Positions 18,145 to 27,485 are shown, numbered from the stretch's first letter. The stretch: 55,133 bases of DNA from Nitrosomonas sp. (GCF_022842015.1 NZ_JALHQJ010000009.1:1-55133), one strand, 5' to 3'. Notes: generated from the sequence alone by a model not told the origin. Program-made: numbers and translations.

Positions 18145-18894
18145 ATGACGAATCAAACCACGAAACCGATCAAAGCCATCATTCTGAGCGCTGGGCAAGG
18201 TCGCCGCTTATTGCCACTGACTGAGAATACGCCAAAATGCCTGCTGCCGGTTTCCGAAAAACCCGTGCTAGCCTGGCAAATCGATGCTTTATTGGCGGTG
18301 GGTATCAATGATATTACGATTATCACCGGCTTTCAGGTGGCTTTGATTGAGGCGTTGCTGCAACAGCGTTACGAAAACCATCCCAAGATTAAAATTCTGT
18401 TCAACCCTTTTTATGAGGTAGCGGATAATCTGGCAAGCTGCTGGATCGCACGCGCAGAAATGAATGGCGATTTTTTGCTGTTAAACGGCGATACCGTGAT
18501 CGAATCGGCACTGTTGCGCAAAGTCTTGAATTCAGAACTCGCGCCCATTACACTGAGTGTGGATGACAAAGATACTTATGACGCCGACGATATGAAAGTA
18601 CAACTGGATGCCGATCGCTGGGTGAAGCAAGTCAGCAAGATCGTGCCGCCACATCAAGTCAATGCGGAATCAATCGGGTTAATTTACTTCCGTGACCAAG
18701 GCACACGCGCCTTTCGTGATGCTGTGGAAGTAGCTTTGCGTCACCCAGCGGAACTAAAATCATGGTATTTATCGATTATTGATCGCCTGGCCCAGCAGCA
18801 TTTGGTGAACTCTTGTTCTGTCAAAGGTTTTCGCTGGTGCGAAATTGATTTTATCGAAGATTTGTCCCGGGCGGGTATTATTTTTAGCGAGTAA
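18145..18894 (+). CDS. Nucleotidyltransferase of the sugar-/choline-phosphate (LicC-like) type
   Basis: 249 residues. The N-terminal nucleotide-binding signature AIILSAGQGRRLLPLT ... PKCLLPV is that of NTP:sugar-phosphate or NTP:alcohol-phosphate nucleotidyltransferases. The metal Asp is probably in LLLNGDTVIE (about residue 116), and the FNPFYEVADNLASCW segment recalls LicC-like cytidylyltransferases, which make CDP-choline-type head groups. The following genes, at gaps of 6, 22 and about -1 bp, encode a HIT protein, a desaturase and a phosphoglycerate mutase-like enzyme. A head-group or lipid-modification role is therefore attractive but unproven. The substrate cannot be read from sequence alone. 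Confidence 0.8.
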   Translation: MTNQTTKPIKAIILSAGQGRRLLPLTENTPKCLLPVSEKPVLAWQIDALLAVGINDITIITGFQVALIEALLQQRYENHPKIKILFNPFYEVADNLASCWIARAEMNGDFLLLNGDTVIESALLRKVLNSELAPITLSVDDKDTYDADDMKVQLDADRWVKQVSKIVPPHQVNAESIGLIYFRDQGTRAFRDAVEVALRHPAELKSWYLSIIDRLAQQHLVNSCSVKGFRWCEIDFIEDLSRAGIIFSE

Positions 18895-18900
18895 ATTTGT

Positions 18901-19356
18901 ATGATGCAGGATTCAGCCCGAACGAACTACAATGCGACCATGCTCAAATTCGGTGCGCCGCAAACGATAATCCGATCCTATCAATACTGGTCAGTGTTAT
19001 TGCGTCCGGCGCAAACCACGCTGGGTGCGCTGGTTTTAATTGCACATGAGCCAGCCAATGCCTTCTCGGAGCTGAGTTTGGCAAGTTTTAATGAGCTACG
19101 TGCAGTAACCCGGCATATCGAATTAGCACTAACCCAAGCTTTTCAGTATGACAAAATCAATTATCTGATGCTGATGATGGTTGACCCGGATGTGCACTTT
19201 CACGTGCTGCCACGCTACGCACAGCCTAAGTCATTTGCCGGCATGGAATTTATCGACGCAGGCTGGCCGGCCGTACCGAATTTGAGTCAAATCAACAAAA
19301 CGGACACAGATATCAATCAGCAGATCATGGAGCATCTCCAAACTTGCTGGCAGTGA
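18901..19356 (+). CDS. HIT-family nucleotide hydrolase/transferase
   Basis: 151 residues with the histidine-triad region DPDVHFHVLPRY: His99 and His101 are kept, and the first triad His is replaced by Asp97, as happens in some branches. His99 aligns with the catalytic nucleophile. HIT proteins hydrolyse or transfer nucleoside-phosphate groups (AMP-lysine, Ap4A, NDP-sugars). The gene starts 6 bp after the nucleotidyltransferase stop, so a linked role in turning over the nucleotidyl product is plausible. The start ATG at 18901 is followed by a second ATG codon; GTAAATTTGT upstream is not a clear ribosome site, so coupling from the upstream stop is likely. Confidence 0.85.
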   Translation: MMQDSARTNYNATMLKFGAPQTIIRSYQYWSVLLRPAQTTLGALVLIAHEPANAFSELSLASFNELRAVTRHIELALTQAFQYDKINYLMLMMVDPDVHFHVLPRYAQPKSFAGMEFIDAGWPAVPNLSQINKTDTDINQQIMEHLQTCWQ

Positions 19357-19378
19357 CCGTAATGAAGCGAGGCAACAA

Positions 19379-20464
19379 GTGACTGAACAGGCCACCGAAC
19401 AAAATACACCTTACGTCAAGGAATTTCCCTTGCGGGAAGCACATCATCTGGTGCGCGATCTGTTGGCACCCAATCCGTGGATTTATTGGATTGATTTTCT
19501 GTTTCATGTCACGCTGGGCTGGGCCGCTTTTTTCACTGCGCTGTTTTCTCCGTTTTTATCACTGTGGCAGCTAGGTGCTTTTGTGGTTGCGGTACTGGCA
19601 TTGTATCGCTCGGCGATTTTTGTGCATGAGCTGGCGCATCTGAAAAAAGGCACGTTCCAAAAGTTCCGTCTGGCATGGAATATCTTGAGCGGCATCCCAT
19701 TCATGATTCCTTCGTTTACTTATGATGGCGTGCATAATGATCATCATAAGCCGGATGTGTATGGCACCAGCGCAGATGGCGAATACCTGCCATTTGCGAC
19801 GCACAGGCCCGGAGAAATGGTGGTGTATGTATTATTGTCGTTGCTGATCCCGATTCTGCTAGCGATACGGTTTGTGGTATTGACGCCCATTGCTTACCTG
19901 ATTCCACCGCTACGCAAGATCGTATGGGAACGTGCATCATCATTGACGATTGATCCGAATTACAGGCGCGCTAAAGATGCTATCCGTAACGATCTCAATT
20001 GGCGGCAGCAGGAAATCGCCGCTTGTTTATTTGGCGCAACTGTTATCGCTTTGGTGATGCTGGAAGTTTTTCCCTATTCATTGTTGATACTCTGGTATTT
20101 GGTCGCAGTGACCGTATTTGTCCTTAATTCATTACGCACACTGGCTGCGCACGCTTACCGCAATCCCGGCGATCGAAAGATGACTTTGGCTGAACAATAT
20201 CTGGATTCGGTCAATATTCCTGGTAATGTCCTGATTACACCGCTGTGGGCGCCGGTCGGTCTGCGTTACCATGCCACGCATCACCTATTCATGAGCATGC
20301 CATATCATAATCTTGGCAAGGCCCAGCGCCGTTTGGTCAATAATCTGACCGACAATTCGCAGTATATCAAAACACTGCGCAGCGGCTTATGGCCAGCGCT
20401 AAAACAAATCTGGCGCGAATCCTCTGAAGCTGCTACGAATCCCTCGCAGCGACAAAACAATTAA
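19379..20464 (+). CDS. Membrane fatty acid desaturase family protein
   Basis: 361 residues with several membrane segments and the three His boxes of membrane di-iron desaturases/hydroxylases: HELAH (83-87), HNDHH (119-123) and HATHH (298-302). Enzymes of this family use O2 to insert double bonds or hydroxyls into acyl or related lipid chains in the inner membrane. The start is GTG at 19379, with GAGG seven bases upstream (GCGAGGCAACAA). The preceding HIT gene ends 22 bp before it, and the next gene begins on the last base of its stop codon. The substrate is unknown; its place in a nucleotidyltransferase operon points to a modified lipid. Confidence 0.88.
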   Translation: MTEQATEQNTPYVKEFPLREAHHLVRDLLAPNPWIYWIDFLFHVTLGWAAFFTALFSPFLSLWQLGAFVVAVLALYRSAIFVHELAHLKKGTFQKFRLAWNILSGIPFMIPSFTYDGVHNDHHKPDVYGTSADGEYLPFATHRPGEMVVYVLLSLLIPILLAIRFVVLTPIAYLIPPLRKIVWERASSLTIDPNYRRAKDAIRNDLNWRQQEIAACLFGATVIALVMLEVFPYSLLILWYLVAVTVFVLNSLRTLAAHAYRNPGDRKMTLAEQYLDSVNIPGNVLITPLWAPVGLRYHATHHLFMSMPYHNLGKAQRRLVNNLTDNSQYIKTLRSGLWPALKQIWRESSEAATNPSQRQNN

Positions 20465-21201
20465 TGCTAAAAGTTATCCCAGCGACAGAAACTTCCCGAC
20501 AAAGCGTGACAAAGCTGGTGCTGTTGCGCCACGGGCAAAGCATCTGGAATCGCGATAAAAAATTCACCGGCTGGAGCGATGTGGCGCTGAGCTCGAAAGG
20601 TGAGCAGGAAGCTGAACAAGCAGCTTACTTGCTGAAGCATGCAGGCTTCACTTTTGATTTGTGTTTTACTTCCGTCCTGCAACGCGCCACATCGACATCG
20701 CGCATTGCACTAGCAAGCATGCACTTGGATATTCCGATGCAGCAAACCTGGCATTTGAATGAACGCCACTACGGCGCACTCGAAGGCATGGAGCGTTGGG
20801 CGGCGATCAGAAAATTCGGCATTTGGCCGATTCTGGGTTGCCAAATCAAATTTGACGCTGCTCCCCCGAGCTTGAATCAAGAAGATTATCGCTATCCAGG
20901 CAATCAGCTCAGTTATGCCCATATTGATCGCAATCAACTGCCAACGGGAGAGAGTATGCGACAAACCCTCGCACGCCTCAAGCCCTATTGGCAAGACACG
21001 ATTCAACCGGAAATCCGGCAAGGAAAACACGTGCTGATCGTTTCTCATCGCAATACCCTGCGCGCGCTGATGATGTTATTGGATCATCTCACGCCCACAC
21101 AGGTCATGAAATTGAGACTGGCCACCGGTCGCCCTTTAGTGTATGAATTAGATCAGCAATGCAATGCCATACGGCATTATTATATCGACAAGCTTGTTTG
21201 A
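20464..21201 (+). CDS. gpmA: 2,3-bisphosphoglycerate-dependent phosphoglycerate mutase
   Basis: 245 residues, typical for dPGM. It isomerises 3- and 2-phosphoglycerate. The phospho-His signature [20 protein letters not shown] (RHG at 22-24), the [10 protein letters not shown] acid region and the second His in [11 protein letters not shown] are all present, including the length and FTGWSDVAL context that separate true GpmA from general histidine phosphatases. A 15-residue N-terminal extension precedes the core. The ATG overlaps the last base of the desaturase stop codon, so translation is coupled. Why a glycolytic enzyme sits in this operon is unclear. Confidence 0.88.
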   Translation: MLKVIPATETSRQSVTKLVLLRHGQSIWNRDKKFTGWSDVALSSKGEQEAEQAAYLLKHAGFTFDLCFTSVLQRATSTSRIALASMHLDIPMQQTWHLNERHYGALEGMERWAAIRKFGIWPILGCQIKFDAAPPSLNQEDYRYPGNQLSYAHIDRNQLPTGESMRQTLARLKPYWQDTIQPEIRQGKHVLIVSHRNTLRALMMLLDHLTPTQVMKLRLATGRPLVYELDQQCNAIRHYYIDKLV

Positions 21202-21217
21202 TGCTCTTCGTTTCATT

Positions 21218-21733
21218 ATGCCAACCATCCACAGCTTTGCCCCCATAGCGGGCGTTCACGCAAAAATCCTGATACTCGGGAGCATACCCGGTGAAGCTTC
21301 ACTGGCAGCAACTCAATATTACGCACATCCGCGCAATGCCTTCTGGCCAATTATGGCACCACTGCTGCAAATCCAAGTAAGTTCTCCCTATGAAGAAAAA
21401 ATAACCGCCCTGAAATCATCGCCCATCGCGCTATGGGATGTGCTTAAATCCTGCAACCGCTCTGGAAGTCTGGACTCAATGATTGAAGCTGATACGCAGC
21501 TCGTCAACAATTTTCCAGCTTTTTTTGCCTTGTACCCACAAATTACCCACGTATTGTTTAACGGTGGAAAAGCAGAAGCCTGCTTTAAGCGCAACGTCAT
21601 TCCGGGCAATAAGTTAGGATCAATAACTCTGTCACGCCTGCCTTCCACAAGCCCCGCTAACGCAAGATTGCCATTCGATAAAAAATACAAAACATGGCAC
21701 CAAATAATCAAGTTAGCATTGGAGTCGCACTAA
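21218..21733 (+). CDS. DNA-deoxyinosine glycosylase (family 6 uracil-DNA glycosylase superfamily)
   Basis: 171 residues from ATG 21218; an upstream in-frame TTG at 21164 would overlap gpmA by 38 bp and is less likely. The superfamily motif is LGSIPGEASLAATQYYAHPR, followed by NAFWPIM, where classic UDGs have GQDPY; this pattern belongs to hypoxanthine-DNA glycosylases that remove deaminated adenine. The second loop is probably FNGGKAEACF with downstream LPSTSPANA, matching the Ser/Pro-rich DNA-intercalation loop of the superfamily. It is cytoplasmic and part of base-excision repair. It lies at the end of the run starting at 18145, 16 bp after gpmA. Confidence 0.85.
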   Translation: MPTIHSFAPIAGVHAKILILGSIPGEASLAATQYYAHPRNAFWPIMAPLLQIQVSSPYEEKITALKSSPIALWDVLKSCNRSGSLDSMIEADTQLVNNFPAFFALYPQITHVLFNGGKAEACFKRNVIPGNKLGSITLSRLPSTSPANARLPFDKKYKTWHQIIKLALESH

Positions 21734-21848
21734 CCATCTACTCAATAAAACAGTGCAAAATACTTGACGGCAAAGCCTCGGATGCGTTTTACTTACACGC
21801 TACAATACAGCAATGCTAATTAACATTTAACTGAAAGGAATTCATTCG
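21734..21848. other. Intergenic stretch before the small membrane peptide
   Basis: 115 bp. CTACAATA near 21800 could serve as a -10 region for the small ORF at 21849, but no good -35 was found. Confidence 0.25.
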
Positions 21849-21923
21849 ATGAAAAAGCTCGTGATTATTGTGCTTATTATTTTTGCCGCTGGATATATCA
21901 GCTTAATGGTTCAGTATTTTTAG
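21849..21923 (+). CDS. 24-residue single-pass membrane peptide
   Basis: The frame starts MKKLVIIVLIIFAAGYISL and ends MVQYF. It is a basic N-terminus followed by one uninterrupted hydrophobic helix and a short polar end. AAAGGA lies nine bases before the ATG, a good ribosome site. Nothing else in the 370 bp between the glycosylase and the VanZ gene is coding on this strand. Such peptides are often regulators or subunits of membrane complexes; no function is claimed. Confidence 0.5.
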   Translation: MKKLVIIVLIIFAAGYISLMVQYF

Positions 21924-22104
21924 ATCGGAAAGATAGCACCCAAATTGCTTTGTCCACAGCAATACACAGTGTACTGTGCTGCTCGCGCGCAAGAGAATCC
22001 GTCAAAAATGACACCACACAATGCAACAAAAGAACATGTTTATTTTTCCTGTACTTAATAGTTGCGGAGATTCTACTGTATCGCTGCGCGCCGGCATCTG
22101 ATGC

Positions 22105-23133
22105 ATGCCGCTGTTTAAAACGCAGTGCCTGCTTTTTATTTTATTGGCCGTTACCACCATTGCATCTCATACTTGGATCGCGCAATATGAACCAAATGGA
22201 TCTGAGCTGTTAACTGACTACTGGAAATACAAAACTTCAGAAAACAGTCAAATTAACCTCACCAACACTGGATTCAATCTTATATCCAATGATGCAACAA
22301 CGATAACCAGCATCTACCAGGACATCCCAAAGGTTGCGCCTGGTACGATTTTATTGTTATCCGCTGATGTAAAAAGCAGTGATGTATTAGCGGGCGAAAA
22401 GCCTTGGAATCAGGCCAGACTTCTGCTGCTGCAAGTTGATAAAAAGAAGGAGCGATGGGATTTGCCTTCGGTAGTAGTGTCGCTGACGGGAACCCATGAT
22501 TGGGAAAATTATCCAGGCATTTTTACTGTTTCACATGAAACCCAGAGCATCCGGGTAATCGCACAATTAAATCAAGCTACCGGATCACTCCAGATAAACA
22601 ATATTCAACTTTATCCCGTCCGCGAAGCCCAGTTGTTCGCAATAGCCAGGAACATCATGCTATCAGCATGGAGCGCTTTCTTCCTGCTGCTGATTGGCTC
22701 ATGCTTTATCAGCAACAAACAAGGTATTTTCTTGCGCTTATTACTGGTTTGCGCATTCATCTCCATTATCGTAGGAACCACACTGCCAGGAAAACTCAAG
22801 AATCAAGTGTCCGATGAAGTAAGAACACACATCCATACGCAAAGTGCGCAAAATAAAAACCCGATGACATGGGACTTATCCAAGATCTGGCATTTTTGTT
22901 CTTTTTTCTTGTTTGGTTTGATTCTATGCTTGATGATGACTCAAGAACGCTTAAGCCAAATGATATTCGCCATTCTTTTTCTAGCTGCTGGCACTGAACT
23001 TGCACAACTCTATATTAATGGCCGCACTCCCCTTATTACAGATTTTTTTATTGATGCAGCAGGCGGTATTATTGGTATCATCCTGATCAGGATTATTTAT
23101 ATAAAAAATAATTCTGATAACGCCTTCTATTGA
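22105..23133 (+). CDS. VanZ-family membrane protein with extracytoplasmic domain
   Basis: 342 residues. A membrane anchor (about 5-25) is followed by a beta-rich extracytoplasmic domain (about 30-175, possibly carbohydrate-binding-like) and then four membrane segments. The C-terminal third has the VanZ pattern KIWHFCSFFLFGLIL ... GTELAQLYINGRTPLITDFF with IDAAGGIIGI. VanZ was named for teicoplanin resistance, but most family members have no known role; the pattern is also common in exopolysaccharide loci. No van genes are near. The start at 22105 is chosen because it gives the anchor; the ribosome site is weak. Confidence 0.75.
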   Translation: MPLFKTQCLLFILLAVTTIASHTWIAQYEPNGSELLTDYWKYKTSENSQINLTNTGFNLISNDATTITSIYQDIPKVAPGTILLLSADVKSSDVLAGEKPWNQARLLLLQVDKKKERWDLPSVVVSLTGTHDWENYPGIFTVSHETQSIRVIAQLNQATGSLQINNIQLYPVREAQLFAIARNIMLSAWSAFFLLLIGSCFISNKQGIFLRLLLVCAFISIIVGTTLPGKLKNQVSDEVRTHIHTQSAQNKNPMTWDLSKIWHFCSFFLFGLILCLMMTQERLSQMIFAILFLAAGTELAQLYINGRTPLITDFFIDAAGGIIGIILIRIIYIKNNSDNAFY

Positions 23134-23231
23134 CTTTCAAGAGTTTGTATTTTAACTTGCTCGCTGTTTAATAGTTAAGTCATGACAAGAAAAGTGATAC
23201 TAAAAAGCACCTAAACAGAAGAACATATGAA

Positions 23232-24110
23232 ATGGAAATAACTACTGACATCTATCATGGCGACAGCGCAGAACAATTAAAACTGCTTCCCGATGATTCT
23301 ATTGACATGATCATTACGTCGCCACCTTACGCAGATCAACGCAAAAACACTTATGGTGGCATTCACCATGATAAATATGTGGAATGGTTTTTACCAATTT
23401 CGGCACAGCTTTTGAGGGTTCTAAAACCAACTGGAACTTTTGTGCTAAATATTAAAGAAAAAGTAGTTGAAGGCGAACGCAGCACTTATGTAATCGAGCT
23501 CATTTTAGAAATGCGTAAACAAGGATGGCTATGGACGGAAGAGTTTATTTGGCATAAGAAAAATTGCTACCCTGGAAAGTGGCCTAACCGTTTCCGTGAT
23601 GCTTGGGAGCGGCTTCTTCAATTTAACAAAAATAGAAAATTTAATATGTATCAAGAAGAAGTAATGGTTCCGATGGGTGATTGGGCAAACTCAAGACTAA
23701 AAAATCTTTCTGAAGCTGATAAAACTCGCGATAACTCAAAAGTTGGAAGCGGATTTGGCAAAAATATTTCAAACTGGCTTTATAGAGAGAAAGCATATCC
23801 AGCAAATGTTTTACATTTAGCCACGGAATGTAACAATAAAAATCATAGCGCAGCTTTTCCTGAAGAATTACCTGAATGGTTTATCAAACTTTTTACAAAA
23901 GAAAATGATAGAGTACTTGATCCATTTATGGGTTCTGGAACTACGTTAATTGTCGCGAATCGAATGAAACGAAATTCAGTTGGTATCGATATCGTTCCTG
24001 AGTACTGCGAAATGGTGAAAAAGCAATTAAAACCCGTTGAATTATGCCTCTTCGAACCCAGGGCGGTTTATGAAACAGTTAAACCTAAAAGACGTATCAC
24101 TATACGTTGA
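23232..24110 (+). CDS. Type II DNA methyltransferase (beta class, SPPY motif)
   Basis: 292 residues. The catalytic motif IV TSPPY (29-33) comes first and the SAM-binding DPFMGSGTT (230-238) last, with the target-recognition region between them; this order defines the beta class. SPPY favours N4-cytosine or N6-adenine methylation. The gene is visibly richer in A/T than its neighbours. It overlaps the downstream endonuclease gene by 41 bp, so the pair is translationally linked, a common way to keep methylase and nuclease levels in step. The pair has no visible control (C) protein gene. Recognition site not readable. Confidence 0.88.
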   Translation: MEITTDIYHGDSAEQLKLLPDDSIDMIITSPPYADQRKNTYGGIHHDKYVEWFLPISAQLLRVLKPTGTFVLNIKEKVVEGERSTYVIELILEMRKQGWLWTEEFIWHKKNCYPGKWPNRFRDAWERLLQFNKNRKFNMYQEEVMVPMGDWANSRLKNLSEADKTRDNSKVGSGFGKNISNWLYREKAYPANVLHLATECNNKNHSAAFPEELPEWFIKLFTKENDRVLDPFMGSGTTLIVANRMKRNSVGIDIVPEYCEMVKKQLKPVELCLFEPRAVYETVKPKRRITIR

Positions 24111-24801
24111 GGAAAATATTGGAATTTTCTATAAGAAGCGTATCCAAAGTCTTGACAGATTAAAACTGTCGCAAGTTCTCAAACGAAAAAACCCCTATCT
24201 GTTTAAAGCAAAAAATGTGCTAACTGCTGAGCAAATAATAAAAGGCTTGGTGGATGCGCATATCTCGTCAAACGAGGAAACTATTTTTGGCGACTGGCTG
24301 GAGGGACTGGCGATTTTCATTAATGATAAAGTTTATAGTGGTCGCAAATCAGGCATAACGGGTATCGATCTTGAATTCGATAACAACAGTATTAGAAACA
24401 TTGTAACGATTAAATCCGGACCGAATTGGGGTAACAGTTCACAAATAGCGAAAATGGTAACGGACTTCAAAACTGCAAAAAAGACTTTGAGAACCAGTAA
24501 CTCGCAATTGAACATCGTTGCTGTAAATGGGTGCTGCTACGGCAAGGATAGTAAGCCGGATAAAGGAGATTATTTCAAGTATTGCGGACAACGTTTTTGG
24601 GAATTTATATCCGGCAACAGCGAATTATTCACAGAAATAATTGAACCACTCGGACACAATGCAAAAGAAAAAAACGATGACTTCGCAAGATCTTATGCAC
24701 AAATGATTAACAAATTCACAAAAGAATTCTCAAATAGCTTTTGCAAGGATACTGGAGAAATTGATTGGGAGGGGTTAGTTCGATTTAATTCTGGAATATA
24801 A
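24070..24801 (+). CDS. Type II restriction endonuclease, PmeII-like family
   Basis: 243 residues from ATG 24070, eight bases after CAGGGC; a TTG at 24037 would add 11 residues. The protein matches my memory of the PmeII family: GIDLEFDNN ... VTIKSGPNWGNSSQIAK, then LNIVAVNGCCYG and DYFKYCGQRFWEFISG. Asp100 and Lys115 in the first stretch make a PD-(D/E)xK-type site (D-x14-K), with Glu75 as a possible third ligand. It cuts unmodified DNA at the site protected by the overlapping methylase. Composition is A/T-rich, suggesting transfer. The next gene converges 17 bp beyond the stop. Confidence 0.82.
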   Translation: MKQLNLKDVSLYVEENIGIFYKKRIQSLDRLKLSQVLKRKNPYLFKAKNVLTAEQIIKGLVDAHISSNEETIFGDWLEGLAIFINDKVYSGRKSGITGIDLEFDNNSIRNIVTIKSGPNWGNSSQIAKMVTDFKTAKKTLRTSNSQLNIVAVNGCCYGKDSKPDKGDYFKYCGQRFWEFISGNSELFTEIIEPLGHNAKEKNDDFARSYAQMINKFTKEFSNSFCKDTGEIDWEGLVRFNSGI

Positions 24802-24818
24802 TCCTAGAATTCTTTTAC

Positions 24819-26276
24819 TCAATACTTCACCTGAACGCGATAATTAAGTAACGCAGATCCTTCCGCAGGCACCTCTACTTTCCACTCGGCCATGTTGCTA
24901 GCAGGCTTGCTATGCGGCTGGTTTTCCGCAATAATTTTCCAGTCTCCGGGAATAGGTTCTTGAACAAGCACCGTGACCGCTTCCTTTTTCGCATTCTTAA
25001 GGGTTATCTCATAAGCGCTCTCAAAACGATTAATACTATTATTTCCAGAGCTTAACTGTTTAAAATCGGTTTGTTTTTTGGCTGCTGTGACATCAAACGA
25101 TTGCCCCAGTTTCAAGCGGGCGATCTCATTGATCGGTGTGTGATCAATCCAATCTTCACCGACGAACTGTGCATTATTCATTTTATCGCGCTTATACACA
25201 CGCATTGTGCCTTTGGGTAAAGGCACGCCTAACCGCACCGATTCTTTATTGTCAAATTGCACAAATACACTTACTTTTAGTTTCTGCCCGAGATCACCAT
25301 AGCTGGCAGCATAGTAATAATCGTTACCGACCAAAACAAGCTCCTTGCGCACGGGCACGTTGACAGCGTTAAGTAATGCAACTTGCTTGGTCTGATTTTC
25401 AGCCAGAGTTGTTGGCCTATTCAGGTTGTATAAGTGATATTCCATCAGAGATTCCTGATGCATTGAAACTTCCGCAACATCAAACGCAGCTTTGCCTCGC
25501 ATTGCCATGGGAGCGGCATGTTGCTGCTGTACCCGGTTAACATCGCCAGCTACCAATTGCAGTTTTGCCTGAGCGTAATGGGTGCCGCTGGTATTGGTCA
25601 GCGTGACCCAGCCGGACAAATCCATCTGATCATCAGCGTCATTCAGCTCGGCAACATAGTCGGCTTTCCAGGACAAGCCGGTTGTCAAATAACTGAGTTC
25701 TAATTCCTGCGTTGCAGAATCATTACGACTACCTTGAATCACCAGCGTAGGGCGGTCGCGCAAGTTATTTGGCACATTCTCAAAAACAATCCGACCGGGA
25801 ATGCCTGTTTCGATACGATCGGCCATTTTTAACACGACACCCCCGCTAGTAGCCAGTACCACTGCATTTTCCCTGCCTTCTACACCGGTTACCGGATTGA
25901 CTTTAATGATTGTCACCGTTTGTCCAATATATTTGTTGAGTAAGTTTTGTGGCGTCAGCAAATCAAAATTGAAATTCTGTTCAACTACCGTAATACTGCC
26001 CGGATGATTGACACTGCGCAGCAATGCAGTTTCCGGCCGTATTTGCGCGCTGACATCACGCCATGCCAGATTAAAGTCTCGACTGACGAGATCAATTTGG
26101 CGCAAATCCTTCACCAGAGCTAGGTCATTGTTGTAGATGGTGACCGCCACTGATTTCTGGTCTGAAAGAGTGCTTAGTTGCTCTTCCGTTTTGGCACTTA
26201 CCACCGAATCACAAAGGAACAGTACGCAGCTAATGGTCAACAAAGCTTGGTTTGAGATGCGGTTTAAAGTATTCAT
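24819..26276 (-). CDS. DUF4139-domain exported protein
   Basis: 485 residues. A signal peptide (about 1-28, ending SVVSA) is followed by a beta-rich protein with the DUF4139 pattern: VAVTIYNNDLALVKDLRQID near the start, ELSYLTTGLSWKADYVAEL in the middle (about 195-213), and EITLKNAKKEAVTVLVQEPIPGDW split over 425-450. Family members are periplasmic or secreted and of unknown function; some relate to mucoidy (DUF4140/4139). It is a single-gene unit, convergent with the restriction endonuclease and 62 bp upstream of a DUF454 gene on the same strand. Confidence 0.85.
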   Translation of the reverse strand: MNTLNRISNQALLTISCVLFLCDSVVSAKTEEQLSTLSDQKSVAVTIYNNDLALVKDLRQIDLVSRDFNLAWRDVSAQIRPETALLRSVNHPGSITVVEQNFNFDLLTPQNLLNKYIGQTVTIIKVNPVTGVEGRENAVVLATSGGVVLKMADRIETGIPGRIVFENVPNNLRDRPTLVIQGSRNDSATQELELSYLTTGLSWKADYVAELNDADDQMDLSGWVTLTNTSGTHYAQAKLQLVAGDVNRVQQQHAAPMAMRGKAAFDVAEVSMHQESLMEYHLYNLNRPTTLAENQTKQVALLNAVNVPVRKELVLVGNDYYYAASYGDLGQKLKVSVFVQFDNKESVRLGVPLPKGTMRVYKRDKMNNAQFVGEDWIDHTPINEIARLKLGQSFDVTAAKKQTDFKQLSSGNNSINRFESAYEITLKNAKKEAVTVLVQEPIPGDWKIIAENQPHSKPASNMAEWKVEVPAEGSALLNYRVQVKY

Positions 26277-26338
26277 GACATGAAAAACCTAAAGACGGGT
26301 TAAATGTAAACCCAATTAATTCGATCAGTGAAAGTGAT

Positions 26339-26794
26339 TCAGACTTCTCTTACAGGAATGCGCCAGATATAGAAAGCTAAAATACTTCCAATCACAAGTA
26401 GCATGATCTTTTGCCACAGCTCGGGCACGATTAAAATAGAACTGCCGAATGATAACGACATGAGAAAATAGACCCAGCGTTTGACGCGATATGGGATACT
26501 GTGATAAATATTCCATTCACGAATTATCGGTCCCGCTATCCGATTTTCCAGCAATTTACGATGAAAGCGCTCTGAACCACGCGCGAAACATGCAGCTGCC
26601 AGCAGCACAAATGGCGTGGTAGGTAACACCGGCAAGATCGCTCCTAACGCGCCAAGCAACAGCGCCAGAAAACCAGCGCTCAAATACAGGATGCGTACAA
26701 TTGGCGAGTCATGTAAACATAACAAATCGGCCACTTGCTCGGCCGCAACCTGCCGTTCGTTCTGGTTTGTTTTCTGCTGTTTCGATGTATACAT
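26339..26794 (-). CDS. DUF454 (YbaN-family) inner-membrane protein
   Basis: 151 residues. After a polar 30-residue start the protein has the YbaN pattern YLSAGFLALLLGALGAILPV with LPTTPFVLLAAACFARGS (about 41-75), then a pair of C-terminal membrane helices (about 110-145). Three or four membrane segments in all. The family is widespread and uncharacterised. The N-terminal extension (MYTSKQQKTNQNERQ) is longer than usual, so a later start cannot be excluded, although no better ribosome site was seen. Confidence 0.85.
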   Translation of the reverse strand: MYTSKQQKTNQNERQVAAEQVADLLCLHDSPIVRILYLSAGFLALLLGALGAILPVLPTTPFVLLAAACFARGSERFHRKLLENRIAGPIIREWNIYHSIPYRVKRWVYFLMSLSFGSSILIVPELWQKIMLLVIGSILAFYIWRIPVREV

Positions 26795-26979
26795 TTCTAA
26801 TTGAGCAACATGCTTTAGGAGAAAGATATTTATTTGTTGTTTATAACTTAATTAAGTTCGGCCCAAAAAGCAACCATCATTTCAATCGGCTGCAAACCAG
26901 AAAATAACGGTTAGCAGTTATAATGTCCACGGGCTCATTATTCCGATTAACCGGATTTTATTTTATTTTTGAGGAAATT

Positions 26980-27444
26980 ATGCGTAATATCAAAACACTA
27001 ATCAATTTAAGCTTCATGCTGTTCGCATTATTAATGCTATCCCATTCTGCATTTGCTTATAAAGAGCATGCAGCCGCAGATAATTCCGAATTGCAAAAAA
27101 TTGACACCAAAGTCGGCACAGGCGAAGAAGCAGAAGTTGGAAAAACGGTCAATGTGCATTACACCGGATGGCTTTATGATGAGGATGCGCCCGACAAAAA
27201 AGGCCCCAAATTTGACAGCTCTTTTGATCGTAAAGAACACTTTTCATTCATGCTGGGTGCCGGACGCGTCATCAAAGGATGGGATCAAGGTGTTCAAGGC
27301 ATGAAAATCGGTGGGCAACGCACGTTAATCATTCCACCATCGATGGCCTATGGTGCACGTGGTGCCGGAAACATCATTCCACCGAATGCTACCCTGATTT
27401 TTGATGTAGAACTGATTGGTTTTAAGAAAGATGCGCATTATTAA
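26980..27444 (+). CDS. FKBP-type peptidyl-prolyl cis-trans isomerase, exported
   Basis: 154 residues from ATG 26980, which has GAGGAAATT directly upstream; an in-frame ATG at 26923 lacks a ribosome site and would spoil the signal peptide. The signal peptide ends near HSAFA, followed by one FKBP domain with VHYTGWLYD, FDSSFDR, FMLGAGRVIKGWDQGVQGMK and the C-terminal NATLIFDVELIG. Key ligand-pocket residues (Tyr, Phe, Asp, Trp, Tyr) are in place, so isomerase activity is expected. It should assist folding of exported proteins in the periplasm. A monocistronic unit is likely, given a hairpin some 40 bp downstream. Confidence 0.92.
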   Translation: MRNIKTLINLSFMLFALLMLSHSAFAYKEHAAADNSELQKIDTKVGTGEEAEVGKTVNVHYTGWLYDEDAPDKKGPKFDSSFDRKEHFSFMLGAGRVIKGWDQGVQGMKIGGQRTLIIPPSMAYGARGAGNIIPPNATLIFDVELIGFKKDAHY

Positions 27445-27485
27445 GATTTGTTTTTCATTCAACCGTTAGACAAATATTAAAAATC

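Noticed and set aside
21950-22213. 87-residue Cys-rich frame upstream of VanZ
   Set aside because: It overlaps the VanZ start out of frame, has no ribosome site and has chance-like Cys-rich composition.
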